From contig NZ_PVBM01000006.1 in NCBI RefSeq assembly GCF_002968575.1, forward strand, positions 62,001 through 126,000: DNA of 64,000 nt, in the 5' to 3' direction. Positions within the stretch are counted from its first letter, which is position 1; each line of letters opens with the position of its first letter. Source of the stretch: Neorhizobium huautlense (GTDB lineage Bacteria; Pseudomonadota; Alphaproteobacteria; Rhizobiales; Rhizobiaceae). Below, piece after piece: positions 17,495 to 26,791 of the stretch. Under the pieces are notes generated by a model. It was given only the letters and a program-made list of their open reading frames with translations. It was not told the origin of the DNA and made no database searches. A program made the position numbers and the translations under genes.

Positions 17495-17953
17495 TCAACT
17501 TTGACCTACGGTCAGAGGCCAATCAACAAGATAGTCTTCGAAATCGTCGACATCGACTTCTTCCTCGCTCACCGTGCGGCCGCGGGCGGAAATGCCCGCC
17601 TGGTGCACGGTTTCGGGATCTCCAGAGACGAGCGGATGCCACCAGTAGAGGTCCTCTCCATCCCGCACCAGCCGGTAGCCGCAGGTCGGCGGCAGCCAGG
17701 AAATATCGTTGACCGTCTCCGGCGTGAGCTGGATGCAGTCCGGCACGGTCGCCTGACGGTTGTCATAGTCCTGACAGCGGCAGCTCGTCCCGTCGAGAAG
17801 CCGGCAAGCGACGGAAGTAAAGACCACATCGCCCGTATCCCAGTCCTCAAGCTTGTTGAGACAACAGAGCCCGCAGCCGTCGCAGAGGCTTTCCCACTCG
17901 TCTTGAGTCAGCTCATCAAGCCGCTTGGTTTTCCAGAAAGGCATGTCCGTCAT
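17495..17953 (-). CDS. YcgN-family cysteine-cluster protein, 152 aa
   Basis: The sequence starts [20 protein letters not shown] and carries the motif [15 protein letters not shown], followed by spaced cysteines in [17 protein letters not shown] and PPTCGYRLV. This is the UPF0260/YcgN family, whose cysteines probably bind zinc or an Fe-S cluster; the function is unknown. A longer frame to 18037 adds 28 residues with no family match. It is divergent from the penicillin-binding protein gene and lies upstream of the LuxR-type regulator on the same strand. Confidence 0.88.
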   Translation of the reverse strand: MTDMPFWKTKRLDELTQDEWESLCDGCGLCCLNKLEDWDTGDVVFTSVACRLLDGTSCRCQDYDNRQATVPDCIQLTPETVNDISWLPPTCGYRLVRDGEDLYWWHPLVSGDPETVHQAGISARGRTVSEEEVDVDDFEDYLVDWPLTVGQS

Positions 17954-18143
17954 CGATGAAACATCACTTTTGCGGCAGAACGGAACAAATCGCCGTATCT
18001 GCATTTTACCTGTTGCGAATTGGCTATCGCGCATCAACCATTTGTCAGCTATTGCTGAATAACGGTGAGAGGCTCATGCTCTTGATCCCTGCAGGGGACG
18101 GCGTCAAGCAAAACTCATCCAGAACAGGCGGGGGAACTCCAAG

Positions 18144-20384
18144 GTGCAGGAAGAGCCGCAGGACGAACCAAGACCATCCGGCGGTCGGCCGCGCCGGAGG
18201 CGCCATATCCTGCTGCGCATCGATTCCTGGATCGACTCCACCGTCTGGAACCTGGGCTTCAAGCTCGGCGAAATCTGGGAAGAAATCACCATCTTCTTCC
18301 GCCGGTTTCGCGTGCGCGGCTGGAAGCGCCTCGGCTTCGAGCTTGCCGGCGAGGCCATGACGCTCGGCACGGCCGGTTCGGTGGTCGTGCTTGCACTCGC
18401 CCTGCCCGCCTTCGAGGAAACCAAGGAAGATTGGCGAAACCGTGGCGACTTCGCCGTCACCTTCCTCGACCGCTACGGCAATACCATCGGCCATCGCGGT
18501 ATCATCCATGAAGATTCCGTGCCGATCGACGAACTGCCGGACCATCTGATCAAAGCCGTGCTGGCAACCGAAGACCGGCGTTTCTTCGACCATTTCGGCA
18601 TCGACTTCCTGGGCCTTGCCCGCGCCATGAGCGAAAACGCCAAGGCCGGCGGCGTCGTCCAGGGCGGCTCGACGATCACCCAGCAGCTTGCAAAGAACCT
18701 CTTCCTGACGAACGAGCGCTCGATCGAACGCAAGATCAAAGAAGCCTTCCTGGCGCTATGGCTCGAGGCGAACCTTTCCAAGAAGGAGATCCTCTCCCTT
18801 TATCTCGACCGCGCCTATATGGGCGGCGGCACTTTCGGCGCGGCCGCGGCTTCGCAATTCTATTTCGGCAAGAACATTACCGAAGTGAACCTCGCGGAAT
18901 CCGCCATGCTGGCCGGCCTGTTCAAGGCGCCGGCCAAATATGCCCCACATGTCAACCTGCCGGCGGCACGCTCGCGCGCCAACGAAGTGCTTTCCAACCT
19001 GGTTCAGGGCGGGCTTATGACCGAAGGTCAGGTCATTGCCGCCCGCCGCAGCCCGGCGACTGTGGTCGACCGGGCCGACGTCAATGCGCCGGACTATTTC
19101 CTCGACTGGGCGTTCGATGAGGTGCAACGGCTCGCCGCGGCCGGCAAGCTCAAGGAGCATTCCGTCATCGTGCGCAGCACGATCGACACCGGCCTGCAGC
19201 AGGCCGCCGAGACCGCGATGGAATCGAGCCTGCGCGAATATGGCGAAAGCTACAAGGCCAAGCAGGGCGCGCTTGTCATGATCGAGAACGGCGGCGCCGT
19301 CAGGGCCATGGTGGGCGGGCGCGACTATGGCGCAAGCCAGTTCAATCGTGCAGCAAAGGCGCTTCGCCAGCCGGGCTCCTCCTTCAAGCTCTATACCTAT
19401 TCCGCGGCCATGGAGCACGGTTTCACACCCGAATCGGTGATTTCGGATGCGCCGATCACCTGGCGCGGGTGGTCACCGCAGAACTACGCCCGTTCCTACA
19501 AGGGCAAGGTGACGCTGCTTTCGGCCATGGCGCAATCGCTGAACACCGTGCCAGTCCGGCTCGCCAAAGACCATCTCGGCACCGATGTGATCGTACAGAC
19601 CGCCAAGGCCATGGGCATCGAAACGCCGCTCAGGAGCGACAAGACCGTCCCGCTCGGCACGTCGGAAGTTACCGTTCTCGACCAGGCGACCGCCTATGCC
19701 GTGATGCCGGCGGGCGGCATGCAGTCGCGCCGCCACGGCATCGAGCAGGTGCTGAGTTATGGCGGCGAGGTTCTTTACGACTTCAATCGCGACGAACCGC
19801 CGGCCCGGCGCGTGCTGTCGGAGAAGGCAATGTCGTCCATGAACCGCATCCTGACGCAAATCCCGGTGATCGGCACCGCCAAGCGGGCAGCACTCGACGG
19901 CGGCATCGTCACAGGCGGTAAGACCGGCACCTCGCAGAGCTATCGCGACGCCTGGTTCATCGGCTTCACGGGCAACTACACCACCGCCGTCTGGTTCGGA
20001 AACGACGATTTCACCTCGATGGACAATATGACGGGCGGCTCTCTGCCGGCGATGACCTTCAAGACAGTGATGGATTACGCCCATCAGGGCATCGAGATTA
20101 GACCCATCCCCGGCATCGAAAATCCGTTGCCGACCGGCGATCACAAGGGCAAGGAGGTTGCGAAGAAGGAAGGCGAGACTCCCGGCCTGCCGGCGCTTGT
20201 CCGGCCGCGCTCGCTATCGGCCGAGTCGACCCGCATCCTCAAGCAGATCGCCGCCAAGCTGAAGGCCGCCAGCCCCCTCCTTCCCGCCAAGGTGGCCGAT
20301 GCCGGCATTGTCGGCCCGGCCGGCGACGACGCATCCCGGCCATCGCTCGCAGCCACCTCCGCCAGCACCGAATTGAAGCGGTAG
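18144..20384 (+). CDS. Class A penicillin-binding protein (PBP1A type), 746 aa
   Basis: A bifunctional peptidoglycan synthase. A basic cytoplasmic N-terminus and one membrane helix (about residues 75-90) are followed by the glycosyltransferase domain (EDRRFFDHFGIDFLG, QGGSTITQQLAKNLFL, LSKKEILSLYLDRAYMGGG). The transpeptidase domain has SSFK (active serine), SLN and GKTGTS motifs, and AWFIGFTGNYTTAVWFGND. The C-terminal ~90 residues are a variable Pro/Ala/Lys-rich tail. The start is a GTG at 18144 after GGGGAACT. Length and motif order are normal. It stands apart from the next gene by 92 bases. Confidence 0.93.
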   Translation: MQEEPQDEPRPSGGRPRRRRHILLRIDSWIDSTVWNLGFKLGEIWEEITIFFRRFRVRGWKRLGFELAGEAMTLGTAGSVVVLALALPAFEETKEDWRNRGDFAVTFLDRYGNTIGHRGIIHEDSVPIDELPDHLIKAVLATEDRRFFDHFGIDFLGLARAMSENAKAGGVVQGGSTITQQLAKNLFLTNERSIERKIKEAFLALWLEANLSKKEILSLYLDRAYMGGGTFGAAAASQFYFGKNITEVNLAESAMLAGLFKAPAKYAPHVNLPAARSRANEVLSNLVQGGLMTEGQVIAARRSPATVVDRADVNAPDYFLDWAFDEVQRLAAAGKLKEHSVIVRSTIDTGLQQAAETAMESSLREYGESYKAKQGALVMIENGGAVRAMVGGRDYGASQFNRAAKALRQPGSSFKLYTYSAAMEHGFTPESVISDAPITWRGWSPQNYARSYKGKVTLLSAMAQSLNTVPVRLAKDHLGTDVIVQTAKAMGIETPLRSDKTVPLGTSEVTVLDQATAYAVMPAGGMQSRRHGIEQVLSYGGEVLYDFNRDEPPARRVLSEKAMSSMNRILTQIPVIGTAKRAALDGGIVTGGKTGTSQSYRDAWFIGFTGNYTTAVWFGNDDFTSMDNMTGGSLPAMTFKTVMDYAHQGIEIRPIPGIENPLPTGDHKGKEVAKKEGETPGLPALVRPRSLSAESTRILKQIAAKLKAASPLLPAKVADAGIVGPAGDDASRPSLAATSASTELKR

Positions 20385-20476
20385 TCAGGCAGCGGAGGGC
20401 CTCTTTGCCCATTCCCCCCCGGCAGAATCAATGCTAACCCTCTGACACAGCTGTTCCCGAGGACCCAAGCAAACCC

Positions 20477-21064
20477 GTGTTTCGTGTTCCCATCCTCATC
20501 GCGATCGCGCTTGCCATCGCCTTCGGCGGCGGGATCTGGTCCACCCTCGTGGCACTCGATGCGACCGTCGGTTTCGGAGCCATCAAGCTCGGCCCCTGGG
20601 AAGCCTTTCCCGAGGTGCAGACGGCGGCGGCGGACCCTTACGCCAAATCGCACCGGGCCAATGGCGGCAGGCTGCTTTATGCCAGCGCCGAAGGTCTGGT
20701 CTTTACCGCGTCTGTCGATGACGCGGGCGCGCGCCTTTCTGGCAACTGCACCTATCGGCTGACGGGTCACACGCCGCCGGCGCGCCTCTGGACACTGTTT
20801 GCCGCGCCCCCGGGAGGCGCACCGCCTTCGGCCCAATCAGATTTGCCGACGGCGCTCAACTCCCGCATCGTATTGCGCGATGAGGCCGGTAGTTTCGATA
20901 TCGCGCTTGCCGCAACCGCCAGGCCCGGCAACTGGCTCGCCGTGCCCGCAAACGGCGCCTTCCGTCTGACGCTGACGCTTTTCGATACCCCGACGGCCGG
21001 CAGTTCCGGCCTTATTGACCTCACCATGCCGCGCATCGAAAAAACCGGGTGCGGCAATGCTTAG
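20477..21064 (+). CDS. DUF1214 domain protein with N-terminal membrane anchor, 195 aa
   Basis: A GTG start at 20477 leads into a single hydrophobic N-terminal segment (IAIALAIAFGGGIWSTLVAL), then a soluble DUF1214 domain with SHRANGGRLLYASAEGLVF, GNCTYRLTGHTPPARLWTLF and a RPGNWLAVP motif. In many bacteria DUF1214 is fused behind DUF1254; here the two are separate overlapping genes. The function is unknown; a periplasmic envelope role is an inference from the anchor. Its end overlaps the next start by 8 bases, implying co-translation. Confidence 0.85.
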   Translation: MFRVPILIAIALAIAFGGGIWSTLVALDATVGFGAIKLGPWEAFPEVQTAAADPYAKSHRANGGRLLYASAEGLVFTASVDDAGARLSGNCTYRLTGHTPPARLWTLFAAPPGGAPPSAQSDLPTALNSRIVLRDEAGSFDIALAATARPGNWLAVPANGAFRLTLTLFDTPTAGSSGLIDLTMPRIEKTGCGNA

Positions 21065-21659
21065 ATCTGGGCTCGGATCTAGGCCCAGATTTGCCCTTCA
21101 GGTGATCTTTGCCATCGTGACCGGCCTTGTCGGGGCGGCGCTGCTGCATCTCATCATCGTGCTGCTGCTGCCGGAATTCAGCGAGCGGGACGCCTATACG
21201 CGCATCCTGGCGAAGGGCGAGATTCATCGCTTCTATCGTCTCGGAGAAAAGCCGGACCGGACGGGGCTTGCCAAGGACGACCCGTTTGTAGAGCTGGCCG
21301 TCTGCGCTTTCGATGTGGCGGACGGTCCGGTGCGTTTGACCGCGGCCAACAGCGGCGTGCCGTTCTGGTCGTTGGCGATCTACGATCAGTCGTCCAATGA
21401 AGTGTTCAGCATCAACGACCGCACATCCGCCGGAGGAGGCCTGGACCTGGTGATCGCCACGCCGGTGCAGCTCACCACGCTGCGAAAATCGCTGCCCCAG
21501 GCGATATCACAATCGATCCTGGTCGAAACGCGGCAGGCCGATGGTTATGCCGTGTTGAGAAGTCTCGCGCCGCAAAAGAGCTTTGCGGATATCGCGTCGC
21601 AGTTCCTGGACAAGGCAACCTGTACGCCGTTCGAATGGCGTACCAGAAGCCGCTTCTGA
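21057..21659 (+). CDS. DUF1254 domain protein with membrane anchor, 200 aa
   Basis: The start MLRSGLGSRPRFALQ at 21057 overlaps the DUF1214 gene. One hydrophobic helix (VIFAIVTGLVGAALLHLIIVLLL) is followed by a periplasmic domain with DPFVELAVCAFDVADGP and GVPFWSLAIYDQSSNEVFS, typical of DUF1254. Together with the upstream gene it makes the split version of a usually two-domain protein, so the products probably associate. The function is not known. Confidence 0.85.
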   Translation: MLRSGLGSRPRFALQVIFAIVTGLVGAALLHLIIVLLLPEFSERDAYTRILAKGEIHRFYRLGEKPDRTGLAKDDPFVELAVCAFDVADGPVRLTAANSGVPFWSLAIYDQSSNEVFSINDRTSAGGGLDLVIATPVQLTTLRKSLPQAISQSILVETRQADGYAVLRSLAPQKSFADIASQFLDKATCTPFEWRTRSRF

Positions 21660-21680
21660 TGGAACCATCTCTTCGAAAGG

Positions 21681-21857
21681 TCAGTCGGCGCGCACCGCGT
21701 GATTTTCCGCCTTGCGGTCCATCCGGTCGTCGAAGCGCTCGTAGCGCACGCCGGTAAAGAACAGGAGCTGACCCGCCTCTTTCGCTTCGCCGATCTTGAT
21801 CTGCGGCCGGCGGGGGTGCTCGCTGCGCCATCTGTTCAATAGTACGATCTCTGCCAT
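21681..21857 (-). CDS. Small conserved hypothetical protein, 58 aa
   Basis: A short basic protein starting MAEIVLLNRWRSEHPRRP, with TGVRYERFDDRMD near the C-terminus. The ATG at 21857 is preceded by GGAGGCGAGC, an excellent ribosome site. A longer frame reaching 22052 adds unrelated arginine-rich residues. No function can be assigned. It converges with the DUF1254 gene. Confidence 0.6.
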   Translation of the reverse strand: MAEIVLLNRWRSEHPRRPQIKIGEAKEAGQLLFFTGVRYERFDDRMDRKAENHAVRAD

Positions 21858-22528
21858 GCTCGCCTCCGTTTTCGGAATTCGAGACGGATGAAGACGGATC
21901 GATCTCACCCTGCCCTCTGAATGGGGCCGACGCTTCCGGGAACCCCGGACATTCGCGCCTTTCTCGTCAGTGCGCTTCTTGAAAAGCGCAAGGACATTTC
22001 GCCATAAACGGCCGGTTCCGCCTGAGCCGGCCGGGAATGGGATGGCCCTCAAGACTTACATGAACGCGAGGGCCACCCGGAACTCGAAGCCCCGGCAATA
22101 CGCGCCGGTTAACCAGAATTGCGCCAGAACGACCTTAACAGTGAGTTAATGCTAAAATAGCACTTACTACCGATGCTTACCTGTTGTCTGCAGCCAAAAA
22201 ACACAGATGCGGCTGCTTTTCGGCTCCGCTTTCGGGACAACCAACCACCAAAAAATGACAGGCGTATCAAAACGACCCGTCTTCACCGACCGTTAACTCT
22301 CATAGCGTTACCATCCCGTTAAACCAAGGCGTCCCGCGAAGCAGTTGTCTTCCCATCTGCATGAGCGATGCGGCGCCGCCGGGAGTTCCCCAGGAAAGGT
22401 ACGATGACAGCATCAGGCAAGCCCAAACGGCCCACCTGAAGGCTTCACGGCACCTCATGAGTTGTATTTGCGTCTATGTGAGTTTGCCTGTGACGAATGA
22501 GTTCCGCGACCTCGAAAGGCCCCGTGCC
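21858..22528. other. Intergenic stretch between the 58-aa gene and the DUF2336 gene
   Basis: About 670 bases without a convincing gene. The right half (22130-22330) is AT-rich and contains several TTAA steps, suitable for promoters of the DUF2336 gene and of the small minus-strand gene. If the DUF2336 protein starts further upstream (in-frame ATG at 22361 or 22457) the gap is shorter. No RNA gene or repeat was recognised. Confidence 0.5.
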
Positions 22529-23524
22529 ATGCGTAAGAAGGATGTGGTGCTGATGGCCACCGTGACTGTTTTTGAAAGCCTGCCGCATCCGACGCGGTCA
22601 GAGCTTCGACAGTTCGCCGAGCTTTTCGCGCCGCTCTTTTCCGCTTCCTCCGAGGAAGCCCGCCGCGAGGCCGTCGCTGCGCTTTCCCAATGCAAGAACG
22701 TGCCGCCGGCCGTCGCCTTCTTCATCGCCAGCCAGCCGATTTCGATCGCAGCCCCTTTCCTCACCTCTTCCAGCTGCCTCTCCGACGAGACGCTGATCAC
22801 CATTGCCCGCACCCAGGGCGAAGCCCATGCACGGGCGATCGTCCGCCGCGAAGCGCTGTCGCCTACCGTCATCGACGCATTGGTGGGGCTGCGCCATAAC
22901 CGTGCCGCCAGACCCGCCGAGACGCCCGCAACGGAAGCGACCACGGCACCGGTCGTGGAGGACATCGCAACCGCCGAGCGGCTGGTCCGCGAAGAGGGCC
23001 TGCGCCAGCGCATCAAGGCGCTTGTCAGCCATATCGACCGTCCGGCTCACGACCGGCTCGGCCTGCGCAGCTTATCGCCGATCCAGGAAGCCCTGCTCGT
23101 GCGCTTCGCGCGAGATCGGGAGGCCGGCCTTTTCGCAACCGTTCTCGCCGATTCCCTTTCGGCAAGCCTCTGGCTTTCCGAGCGCATCATGCTGGACATT
23201 TCAGGCCAGCAGCTTGCCACCACGCTCAAGGGCCTTGCGATGCGGGGAGAGGACGCGATCTTCATCCTGCAGCGGATCTACGATCATCTCGGCAGCCATG
23301 AGGATGGCGTCACGCGCGCTGAAGCGCTCTGGACGATGCTCGACGAGGACGAATGCGGCAGGCGGATCGAAGCCTGGCGCCGGGCCGACAGTTATACCTA
23401 TGCCGAACCGAAACGGCAGCCGGCCGCGGCCAACGAGACGCAAGAGCACGAGGCCGAACCCCGCATCCTGCGCACCAGCGCCAGCCTCCGGCGCGCGGCG
23501 GCCGGCGTCCACCGGGCTCGCTAG
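22529..23524 (+). CDS. DUF2336 domain protein, 331 aa
   Basis: A helical-repeat protein beginning MRKKDVVLMATVTVFESLPH. The N-terminal HEAT-like region has RREAVAALSQCKNVPPAVAFF, then FLTSSSCLSDETLITIA and VRREALSPTVIDALVGL, the pattern of DUF2336, a mostly alphaproteobacterial family of unknown role. The C-terminus is charged and alanine/arginine-rich. The start at 22529 is chosen because the family similarity begins there and GAAAGG precedes it; in-frame Met codons at 22361 and 22457 are alternatives. It converges with the DUF1491 gene. Confidence 0.8.
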   Translation: MRKKDVVLMATVTVFESLPHPTRSELRQFAELFAPLFSASSEEARREAVAALSQCKNVPPAVAFFIASQPISIAAPFLTSSSCLSDETLITIARTQGEAHARAIVRREALSPTVIDALVGLRHNRAARPAETPATEATTAPVVEDIATAERLVREEGLRQRIKALVSHIDRPAHDRLGLRSLSPIQEALLVRFARDREAGLFATVLADSLSASLWLSERIMLDISGQQLATTLKGLAMRGEDAIFILQRIYDHLGSHEDGVTRAEALWTMLDEDECGRRIEAWRRADSYTYAEPKRQPAAANETQEHEAEPRILRTSASLRRAAAGVHRAR

Positions 23525-23531
23525 AGCGGGA

Positions 23532-23873
23532 TCAGGCCGGCTTCACCACCTCGAAAAGATCGGTAACGTCCTCGGTCTCCAGTTCCACGAGCCAGAGATC
23601 CGGGTCGAATCGCAGCTCGCGCGACAAGATCTCGCGGACCGCGTCCGGCTCAGCCTTTTCCGCCCTCACCTCGAATTTGCGCTGCCCGTCGTCCTCGCCG
23701 AAGAAGTTCTGCGGTGCCGGGGCATAGAGTGTTTCCGACCCGTCGCGAAAGCGGTGGCGGATGAAGACGGCGCCCGCTTCCTCCGCGCCCTTCTTTTCGA
23801 CTGCGGCAAAACCACCGAGCCCGAAGACTCGGCGGATCAGGGCGGAGACGAAGATATGGGATTTCAGACGCAT
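23532..23873 (-). CDS. DUF1491 family protein, 113 aa
   Basis: A small soluble protein starting MRLKSHIFVSALIRRVFG, with FAAVEKKGAEEAGAVFIRHR, a conserved TLYAPAPQNFF motif, and the ending LRFDPDLWLVELE. These match DUF1491, a family confined mainly to Alphaproteobacteria, with no known function. Its start at 23873 lies near the start of the divergently oriented GIY-YIG gene, 118 bases away, with an AT-rich spacer. Confidence 0.85.
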   Translation of the reverse strand: MRLKSHIFVSALIRRVFGLGGFAAVEKKGAEEAGAVFIRHRFRDGSETLYAPAPQNFFGEDDGQRKFEVRAEKAEPDAVREILSRELRFDPDLWLVELETEDVTDLFEVVKPA

Positions 23874-23991
23874 TCCCCCTCTTACGGCGGTTCATCGCCC
23901 GGCGCAAATGAGGATGCGCATTTTTACCCGGGTATAATATTGCAATAATTTTATCCGGGTGATATTGCGGATCTCAAATGAGGAAACCGAT

Positions 23992-24327
23992 GTGACCCTT
24001 ACCGACAGAAAAGCGGCAATCGCCGCCTACAAGGAAAGAAAGGCGCCCGCGGGCATCTATGCGATCCGCTGCCTCGCCACCGACCAGCAATGGGTCGGCC
24101 GGGCGGCCGATCTCGACAAGATCAGGAACCGCATCTGGTTCACGCTTCAACACGGCAGCCACGTAACCAAAAGCCTTCAGGCCGCCTGGAACGCTTACTC
24201 GGACGCGGACTTCGAGATCAGACGGCTGGAGGAGATCAGCGAGGAACTGACGGGTTATCTGAAAGACCGGACGCTGAAGGGCCGCCTTATCCACTGGGCT
24301 TTCGAGCTTGGAGCCGAGGCGATCTGA
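23992..24327 (+). CDS. GIY-YIG nuclease family protein, 111 aa
   Basis: Read from a GTG at 23992, the protein begins VTLTDRKAAIAAYKERKAP. The core has GIYAIRCLATDQQWVGRA, an aberrant GIY...YIG (here GIY...WVG), then RNRIWFTLQHG and SLQAAWNAY. The family is related to UvrC-type endonuclease folds, and small stand-alone members are of unknown role. The GTG start is favoured over the ATG at 23959 because AGGAAA lies just upstream and the preceding residues lack similarity. Confidence 0.8.
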   Translation: MTLTDRKAAIAAYKERKAPAGIYAIRCLATDQQWVGRAADLDKIRNRIWFTLQHGSHVTKSLQAAWNAYSDADFEIRRLEEISEELTGYLKDRTLKGRLIHWAFELGAEAI

Positions 24328-24437
24328 GGGCCTTTCAACGCCTGCACGACCTCGACCGCTCCCCCTTTCCTTTCCCGCGCCGCACCATAGTTAAAGCCTC
24401 GTGCCATAAGGCATTGTCTTGAAAAAGGAGTTGGGGC

Positions 24438-24605
24438 TTGGGTACTTCCGTTCTGATCAGCATTCTGATCACCTTCCTGGTGATCGTTCTGGTTCTCTAT
24501 CTCATCGCACGCCTGCCGATCGACGGCCGCGCAAAACAGATTGCGCGCATCATCGTCATTCTGATCGGCATCATCTCGCTCCTGAAATATCTCGCGGTAT
24601 TCTGA
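24438..24605 (+). CDS. Thivi_2564-like small membrane protein, 55 aa, TTG start
   Basis: A very short hydrophobic protein: LISILITFLVIVLVLYLI, a polar loop RLPIDGRAKQIA, then a second helix ending LLKYLAVF. This two-helix hairpin with a P-hydrophobic-DG-x-x-K loop resembles the small Thivi_2564 family. The only suitable start is a TTG at 24438, preceded by AAGGAG at good spacing. The role is unknown. Confidence 0.6.
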   Translation: MGTSVLISILITFLVIVLVLYLIARLPIDGRAKQIARIIVILIGIISLLKYLAVF

Positions 24606-25102
24606 TCCCGATTGCGGCCGGATCACCTCGCGAGGTCAAAGGTCCGGCCGCAATCGCCGTCTCAAGCTGCGCGCGCGGCAGGCACCACGAGGGTTTTCCA
24701 CAGCAAATGACCAGAGGAAGCGAGCTAGATCATCCGAGCTAGAAGGGCCGGAAAGCGGTCTTCCGTTTGCGGTCGGCAACGTAGCTCATGCTAATAAATA
24801 GAAGTCCATTTCCTCTATCCTGTAGCCATGAAAATAAATTCATGACCGTGGAGCATTTGCCGCCCCACAAAGAAATTCATTCCCACACCCTTCTCGCCAG
24901 CGCGTGATACGTCACGCAGGATTTGCCTCAAACAGCGGCAGAACTGCCGATTTCCAAGGCAAAACATCTTCCTTCGGCGGTTTGCCTACCTCTTTAGGCT
25001 GAATTGCACGGGAGGGATGACTCTTCCAACTTGCCGCAGCCAATCGGGCTAATCCGCAGCCGTTCGGCGACACGTGAGGCTCAAGAGGAGGGGCGTAGCG
25101 AC
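24606..25102. other. Intergenic stretch, no gene seen
   Basis: About 500 bases between the small membrane protein and the DUF6894 gene. It starts with an imperfect dyad around 24608-24650 (TTGCGGCCGGATC and GGTCCGGCCGCAA), a possible terminator or hairpin for the upstream gene. The middle is AT-rich. No coding frame with a ribosome site was found. Confidence 0.45.
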
Positions 25103-25351
25103 ATGAAATTTTTTCTTCACGTAGACGAGCAGAGAGGTCTCATTCACGATGTGGAAGGGATTGATTTTCCTTCCGTCGAGAAAGCCGTTCTCGAGACCTT
25201 CTTCGGCATGCGTGATATCGCTGCGGACTGTCTGAGGAGCGGCGAGGAGCTGACTCTCAAGGCCATCGCGATTGCCGACGAAACCGGCTTTGTCTTCGCG
25301 ACAATCACCTCCCACGACGTGCTGCAGGGCCTTTTCCCGACGTTCAGCTGA
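25103..25351 (+). CDS. DUF6894-like protein, 82 aa
   Basis: A small soluble protein starting MKFFLHVDEQRGLIHDVEGI, followed by a long helix and a final strand VFATITSHDV. The family is abundant in Rhizobiales, often in several copies, and its function is unknown. The ATG at 25103 is preceded by GAGGAGGGG; a longer frame starting at 25004 has no family match. It stands alone. Confidence 0.75.
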   Translation: MKFFLHVDEQRGLIHDVEGIDFPSVEKAVLETFFGMRDIAADCLRSGEELTLKAIAIADETGFVFATITSHDVLQGLFPTFS

Positions 25352-25528
25352 AGTGCATTGATGACGGGTGAGCGGCAGGACTCAATCAGGAATGCTCCGG
25401 TATCACTTGGAGTAGGTGGTTATCAGAGCTGAGCAATCCGCCGGTCTTGCCCGATATGGTGCTGCACCGCAGTCGAATGCAATCGGCGGCGCGGGGGCAG
25501 CTGCGCCGCCGAGTCCGGTGTAAGTCGC

Positions 25529-25765
25529 CTACCTGTCAGTACTTGCGAATTTCGAGTCCGCCGTGCCACCATTGTCGCTACCGGCGTTGATCCCGTCATG
25601 GACACCCTGGTTCTTTTCCTGTCCCCACCCGTTATTTCCCTTGGAGGTGGGTTCCGGCGGCGGCTCGCATTCGCCCTCTCCGCACGCGTAACTCGCAGAG
25701 AAGCCCGCGCCGGCGAGCACCATCGCGGCGCTTAGAGCGATAGCCTGCAGTAACTTCGTTGACAT
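25529..25765 (-). CDS. Small secreted Asn/Gly-rich hypothetical protein, 78 aa
   Basis: A signal peptide at residues 1-27 (MSTKLLQAIALSAAMVLAGA...SYA) is followed by an acidic segment with two cysteines (CGEGEC), a Pro-Glu run, and a Gly/Asn-rich tail containing NNGWGQ and GSDNGGTADSK. The ribosome site AAGGGAGG lies upstream of the ATG at 25765. Similar short exported proteins with repeated N-G-W/N-G motifs occur in rhizobia, but no role is known to me. It lies in a sparsely coding stretch. Confidence 0.65.
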   Translation of the reverse strand: MSTKLLQAIALSAAMVLAGAGFSASYACGEGECEPPPEPTSKGNNGWGQEKNQGVHDGINAGSDNGGTADSKFASTDR

Positions 25766-25930
25766 CGCTGTATTCCTCCCTTGCTTCGGATGTGAACTGC
25801 TTCACCCGTGAGAGAATGGTCCGATTGCCCCTGCATGTCATGGCAGCAGAATGACGGATCGGTCAAAAGGCGTAGCGCGCTCGGAGGTGGAAGAAAGCAG
25901 GCTCAGAGCAGGTTGATACCAAGGCAGCTC

Positions 25931-26746
25931 TCAGACGGGTAAATTCATTTGCTTGCGCAGGCTCTGGTCGAAGGCGCTTGACGGAACAAGGCGTCGCAGA
26001 AGACGAAGCCGGCGCGCCCGCTTGCCGGCGGGGTAACGGAGTTTCGGCGATGCGGCGGCGGCGGCGGTAACGACGGTGGCGGCGACCGTTTCCGGCGCGT
26101 CGCCCGCCTCGATGGCGCTATTCCAGACCGCATTCATCGATGCTCGCGCCTTGTCGTAGATGCCGAGCATCCGATCAGGCTGGGTTGCATTTTGCTCGAA
26201 GGATGTACGGGTGAATGCTGGTTCAACCAGGAGAACGCGGATCCCGGCAGTGCGGACTTCGTGATCGAGCGATTCGGAATAACCTTCGATCGCGTGTTTG
26301 GTCGAGGAATAGAGGGCGCTGAACGGGCTTGGAAGGAAGCCGACCACCGAGGACATATTGATGATACGGCCGCCGCCCTGACGCCTCATGACCGGCAGGA
26401 CTTCATTGGTAACGCGCATTACGCCGAAGACGTTGACTTCGAACAGGGTCTTCGCCTGATCAACCGAGGATTCCTCTGCGCCGCCGATCAGGCCGCTGCC
26501 GGCGTTGTTGACGAGCAGGTCTATGCGGCCGGCTTGGCTCACCACGTCCGCCACCATCCGCCGTACGGACTCCTCGTCCGTCACGTCACAGACCAGCATC
26601 GTCATCCCGCTTGCTGCGTCCGGCACGGCCTTCCGGCTGGTCCCGAATACCCGGTATCCTTCACGCTGCAGCGCTCGCGCCGTCGCTAGTCCGATGCCGG
26701 AGGAAGCGCCCGTGACCAGGGCGACACCGTGTTTTGTATTGCTCAT
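25931..26746 (-). CDS. Short-chain dehydrogenase/reductase, 271 aa
   Basis: A classical SDR: cofactor loop TGASSGIGLATA (residues 13-24), NNAGSG, and catalytic YSSTKHAIEGY. An Arg after the first strand (FGTSRKAVP) suggests NADP preference. The extra C-terminal ~30 residues are basic. The substrate is not readable. It is divergent from an HxlR-type regulator with 89 bases between starts and a dyad in between, a standard layout for aldehyde/quinone-responsive control. Confidence 0.9.
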   Translation of the reverse strand: MSNTKHGVALVTGASSGIGLATARALQREGYRVFGTSRKAVPDAASGMTMLVCDVTDEESVRRMVADVVSQAGRIDLLVNNAGSGLIGGAEESSVDQAKTLFEVNVFGVMRVTNEVLPVMRRQGGGRIINMSSVVGFLPSPFSALYSSTKHAIEGYSESLDHEVRTAGIRVLLVEPAFTRTSFEQNATQPDRMLGIYDKARASMNAVWNSAIEAGDAPETVAATVVTAAAAASPKLRYPAGKRARRLRLLRRLVPSSAFDQSLRKQMNLPV

Positions 26747-26791
26747 CTGTCTCAGCTTTCATTTTTCAGTGGAACATCTATGCAAAGCTAG

